Shown piece after piece: positions 4,905 to 6,707 of a DNA stretch of 6,707 nt. Below the pieces are notes generated by a model that was not told the origin of the DNA, ran no database searches, and saw nothing but the letters and a program-made list of their open reading frames with translations. The first letter of the stretch is position 1; every line of letters begins with the position of its first letter. The position numbers and the translations under genes were made by a program. Location: contig CAZPEM010000161.1 in NCBI GenBank assembly GCA_964585575.1, positions 1-6,707 of the forward strand. The letters are read 5' to 3'. This DNA comes from UBA4655 sp964585575. Lineage in GTDB: Bacteria; Planctomycetota; Planctomycetia; Pirellulales; UBA1268.

Positions 4905-6487
4905 GCCGGCTGCAGACCGCGGCGGTTGCGGAGCCGGTCGAGCAGCGGCCGTCGTGGCCGCTGCGGGCCGTCGGCATCCCCCTCTTCGGCGTCCTGCTGG
5001 GCCGCGGCCCGTTCGGCCCGACGCCGAGCGACTTCGTCGAGCACGCCACCGACGAGATCGATCACCTGCCCGACGGCCGGATCCACCCCATCCTCGCCCG
5101 TCGCAAATGCCGGTGCGGCCGCCTCACCGGGAACTGCGGCCGGGGCCGGGCCATCACGTCTCGGGGCTGCGGGCAGCCGTTCCGGTCCTGGAAACGACGG
5201 GGGCCGCCGCCGCGGCATGGGAATCGGCTCCGGACCGCCCCGCCGGCGGCCCCCGAGAAGCTCGTCGATCACCTGCCCGGCCACCGCGCGGATCGATCCG
5301 TCGAAGAGCACCTTGGGGCGGCCGAGGACGCCCCCGACGCCGACCGAGATCGACTTGCCGGCCAGCGCCTGCAGGACCGGCCGGTTCGCCGGCATGTCGA
5401 GGGGCAACGGCAGCACGAGTTTCAGATCGAGTTCGCCGTCATCGACGCCGACCGTGCCGCTGCTCTCGATGTCGAGCCGGCGACCGGCCTGCGCCAGCGG
5501 CACGCCGAACTCGAGCCCGTCGTGCCAGACCCGTCGATTCTCGAGTCGAAACACGACGTTCGCGTCGTCGGCGATGCGGATCGACTCGGGTGGCCGCAGC
5601 CCGATCGGCAGCGTGTCGACGACATTCCGCACGAGCGGCCCCGGACCGAGATCGACCGCATGCATCGAGAGAACGCCGGAGAGCGTGCCGGCAGCCGGGT
5701 CGCCGACGGGAAACCTGCCACCTTCGAGCCTCAGCGAGAACAGCCCCGCCGTCCGCGTCGCCTCGGCAAGCACCGGCGCGATGTAGGCGAGGATGCCCTG
5801 CGCCACGCTCGGCTTCAGTTCGGCGCGGGAGAGCAGTTCCACGGGCTCGATCGTCCACTCGCTCCAGTTGCCCTCCTGCGCCGGCCCGAGCGTGGCCACG
5901 ACGTCGACCGGATCGCTCACCCACTGCTCCGGCGACCACGGCCCGTCGATCCGGGCGACCGCATCCTCCACCTCGACGCGAACGCGGACCGGACTGAGCT
6001 TCCGCCCCGAAGACGACGAGTCGCCGGACGCCGAGGGCTCGGGCCTCGCAAAGAGTCCGGTCAGGTTCGACTTGCGATTGCCGCGAAAGATGACGTGGAG
6101 GTCGAGCCCCTGCACGCGAAATGTGCCGAGGTCGCCGAGCGTCAGCAGCATCTTCGCAAGCCCGTGGCTGCCCTCGATCCTCGCGATCGCGATCGGCTCC
6201 GCCGCGCCGTTCCGCGGCAGCACGTGCACGTCCTCGAGCACGATCGGTCCCGACCAGCCGATCGAAGCCCTTCCCACCGTGATGTCGGCGTCGAGCCCGG
6301 GCAGCAGCCTGTTGATCAGCTTCCCGGCGCGGATCGGCTCCGAGAGGATCCACGGCACGCTGCCGGCGCCGAGGAGAAGCGTTCCGACGGCCAGCCACCC
6401 GACAAGCGACCAGCGTCCGGCGGCAGGGGCTCTCCCCACCGCCGCACGGTCTTCCGCAGCACCAGTCGAAGCAGGCGTTTCAGGCAT
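4898..6487 (-). CDS. AsmA-like membrane-anchored envelope protein
   Basis: 529 residues from ATG 6487, chosen because GGAG (plus-strand CTCC, 6495-6498) lies 7 nt upstream; the frame is open 32 codons further up, but that extension looks non-coding. A single N-terminal membrane segment (about 28-47, VGWLAVGTLLLGAG) follows a short polar head. The next section (INRLLPGLDADITVGRASIGWSG, then EDVHVLPRNG and an RIEGSHGLAKMLLTLGDLG stretch) is the typical opening of AsmA/TamB-type proteins, which are inner-membrane-anchored beta-rich proteins implicated in lipid transport or outer-membrane biogenesis. The middle is beta-rich, with segments such as GELDLKLVLPLPLDMPANRP. Residues about 412-467 are a Pro/Arg/Ala-rich linker, then a helical charged tail (VGQVIDLVGGVLDEVARRRAERAAAQQ). 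Length is shorter than E. coli AsmA, as is common for planctomycete forms. The specific cargo is unknown. Confidence 0.82.
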   Translation of the reverse strand: MPETPASTGAAEDRAAVGRAPAAGRWSLVGWLAVGTLLLGAGSVPWILSEPIRAGKLINRLLPGLDADITVGRASIGWSGPIVLEDVHVLPRNGAAEPIAIARIEGSHGLAKMLLTLGDLGTFRVQGLDLHVIFRGNRKSNLTGLFARPEPSASGDSSSSGRKLSPVRVRVEVEDAVARIDGPWSPEQWVSDPVDVVATLGPAQEGNWSEWTIEPVELLSRAELKPSVAQGILAYIAPVLAEATRTAGLFSLRLEGGRFPVGDPAAGTLSGVLSMHAVDLGPGPLVRNVVDTLPIGLRPPESIRIADDANVVFRLENRRVWHDGLEFGVPLAQAGRRLDIESSGTVGVDDGELDLKLVLPLPLDMPANRPVLQALAGKSISVGVGGVLGRPKVLFDGSIRAVAGQVIDELLGGRRRGGPEPIPMPRRRPPSFPGPERLPAAPRRDGPAPAAVPGEAAAPAFATGEDGVDPAVGQVIDLVGGVLDEVARRRAERAAAQQDAEEGDADGPQRPRRPLLDRLRNRRGLQPAP

Positions 6488-6524
6488 CACAAGGCTCCAC
6501 GTGCCAGCGTGATCGATCGAGCCG

Positions 6525-6530
6525 ATCATA
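6525..6530 (-). promoter_or_regulatory. Candidate -10 element for the AsmA-like gene
   Basis: The minus strand reads TATGAT, five of six matches to consensus, and would give a leader of about 30 nt before ATG 6487. The best -35-like hexamer (TTCGAC, 6555-6550) is 19 bp away, longer than ideal. TGATCG (6510-6515) and CGATCA (6523-6528) form an inverted repeat overlapping this box. Nothing else stands out in the 171-bp spacer 6488-6658, and no convincing promoter for the tRNA is visible in it. Confidence 0.33.
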
Positions 6531-6658
6531 CGTGCGGACCGCGGCCGAAGTCGAACCGCGGCACTTTCCCGGCAGACTTGCATTCCTCACGGCATCGGCG
6601 ACGATACGAAGACGCAGCCGATGGCCCGACGGTTCGTCCGCCCCGCTTTCGGCCGATC

Positions 6659-6707
6659 GCGGGCGTAGCTCAGTTGGTAGAGCGCTAGCTTCCCAAGCTG
6701 GATGTCG
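6659..6707 (+). tRNA. tRNA-Gly (anticodon CCC), 3' part beyond window
   Basis: The visible 49 bases fold as the 5' two-thirds of a tRNA: acceptor strand GCGGGCG (6659-6665), TA, D-arm GCTC-AGTTGGTA-GAGC, then an anticodon arm CTAGC / TTCCCAA / GCTGG whose five pairs include one T-G. The loop puts CCC at positions 34-36, reading GGG glycine codons. The GCGGG start is usual for bacterial tRNA-Gly. The T-arm and 3' acceptor strand fall outside the window, so intactness cannot be judged. Confidence 0.9.

Noticed and set aside
6495..6509. CTGGCACG on the minus strand upstream of the AsmA-like gene as a sigma-54 -24 element
   Set aside because: There is no GC at the required 10-bp distance, and the element would overlap the ribosome binding site and start codon.
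4775..6688. 637-codon open frame on the plus strand opposite the AsmA-like gene
   Set aside because: Its protein is Arg/Pro/Asp-rich without domains, it runs through the terminator hairpin and into the tRNA, and the minus strand encodes a coherent AsmA-like protein. It is a GC-rich antisense shadow.

Overview
The window is GC-rich DNA from a Gram-negative-type bacterium. It is most likely a planctomycete: it combines an AsmA-like envelope protein, a small Cys/His-rich secreted protein with an Ala-Pro tail, a stand-alone ApbE, a sigma-54 activator and a short lipoprotein. The assignment rests on gene style only, because the one phylogenetic marker (a tRNA) is cut by the window edge.

Layout. 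At the left edge, a DedA-family membrane protein (minus strand, 704 to beyond base 1) diverges from an ApbE-type flavin transferase (797-1867, plus). The 92-bp spacer holds overlapping candidate promoters. Next is an NtrC-type sigma-54-dependent response regulator (2033-3265, plus). It is interrupted by exactly 100 N (2332-2431), an assembly gap that hides the end of the receiver and the Walker A motif of the ATPase. A Tat-like lipoprotein with a possible NTF2-like fold follows (3356-3940, plus). After a 255-bp intergenic region comes the Cys/His-rich exported protein (4196-4756, plus). A 12-bp GAAA-loop hairpin (4785-4812) separates it from a convergent AsmA-like protein (6487-4898, minus). 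The window ends inside a tRNA-Gly(CCC) gene (6659 to beyond 6707, plus).

How it may fit together. The 255-bp region before the Cys/His-rich gene contains TTGGC-N7-TTGCT at 4060-4076, a good match to a sigma-54 -24/-12 promoter with the required GG-N10-GC spacing. An inverted repeat lies about 115 bp upstream of the predicted start, where an enhancer-binding protein would sit. The regulator two genes upstream has the sigma-54-contacting GAFTGA motif and a Fis-type DNA-binding domain. The simplest hypothesis is that this region encodes a small stress- or metal-responsive envelope module: sigma-54 activator, lipoprotein and metal-binding-like exported protein. This is inference.

There is no gene-free stretch over 300 bases. 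I see no insertion sequence, CRISPR array, integrase or phage gene.
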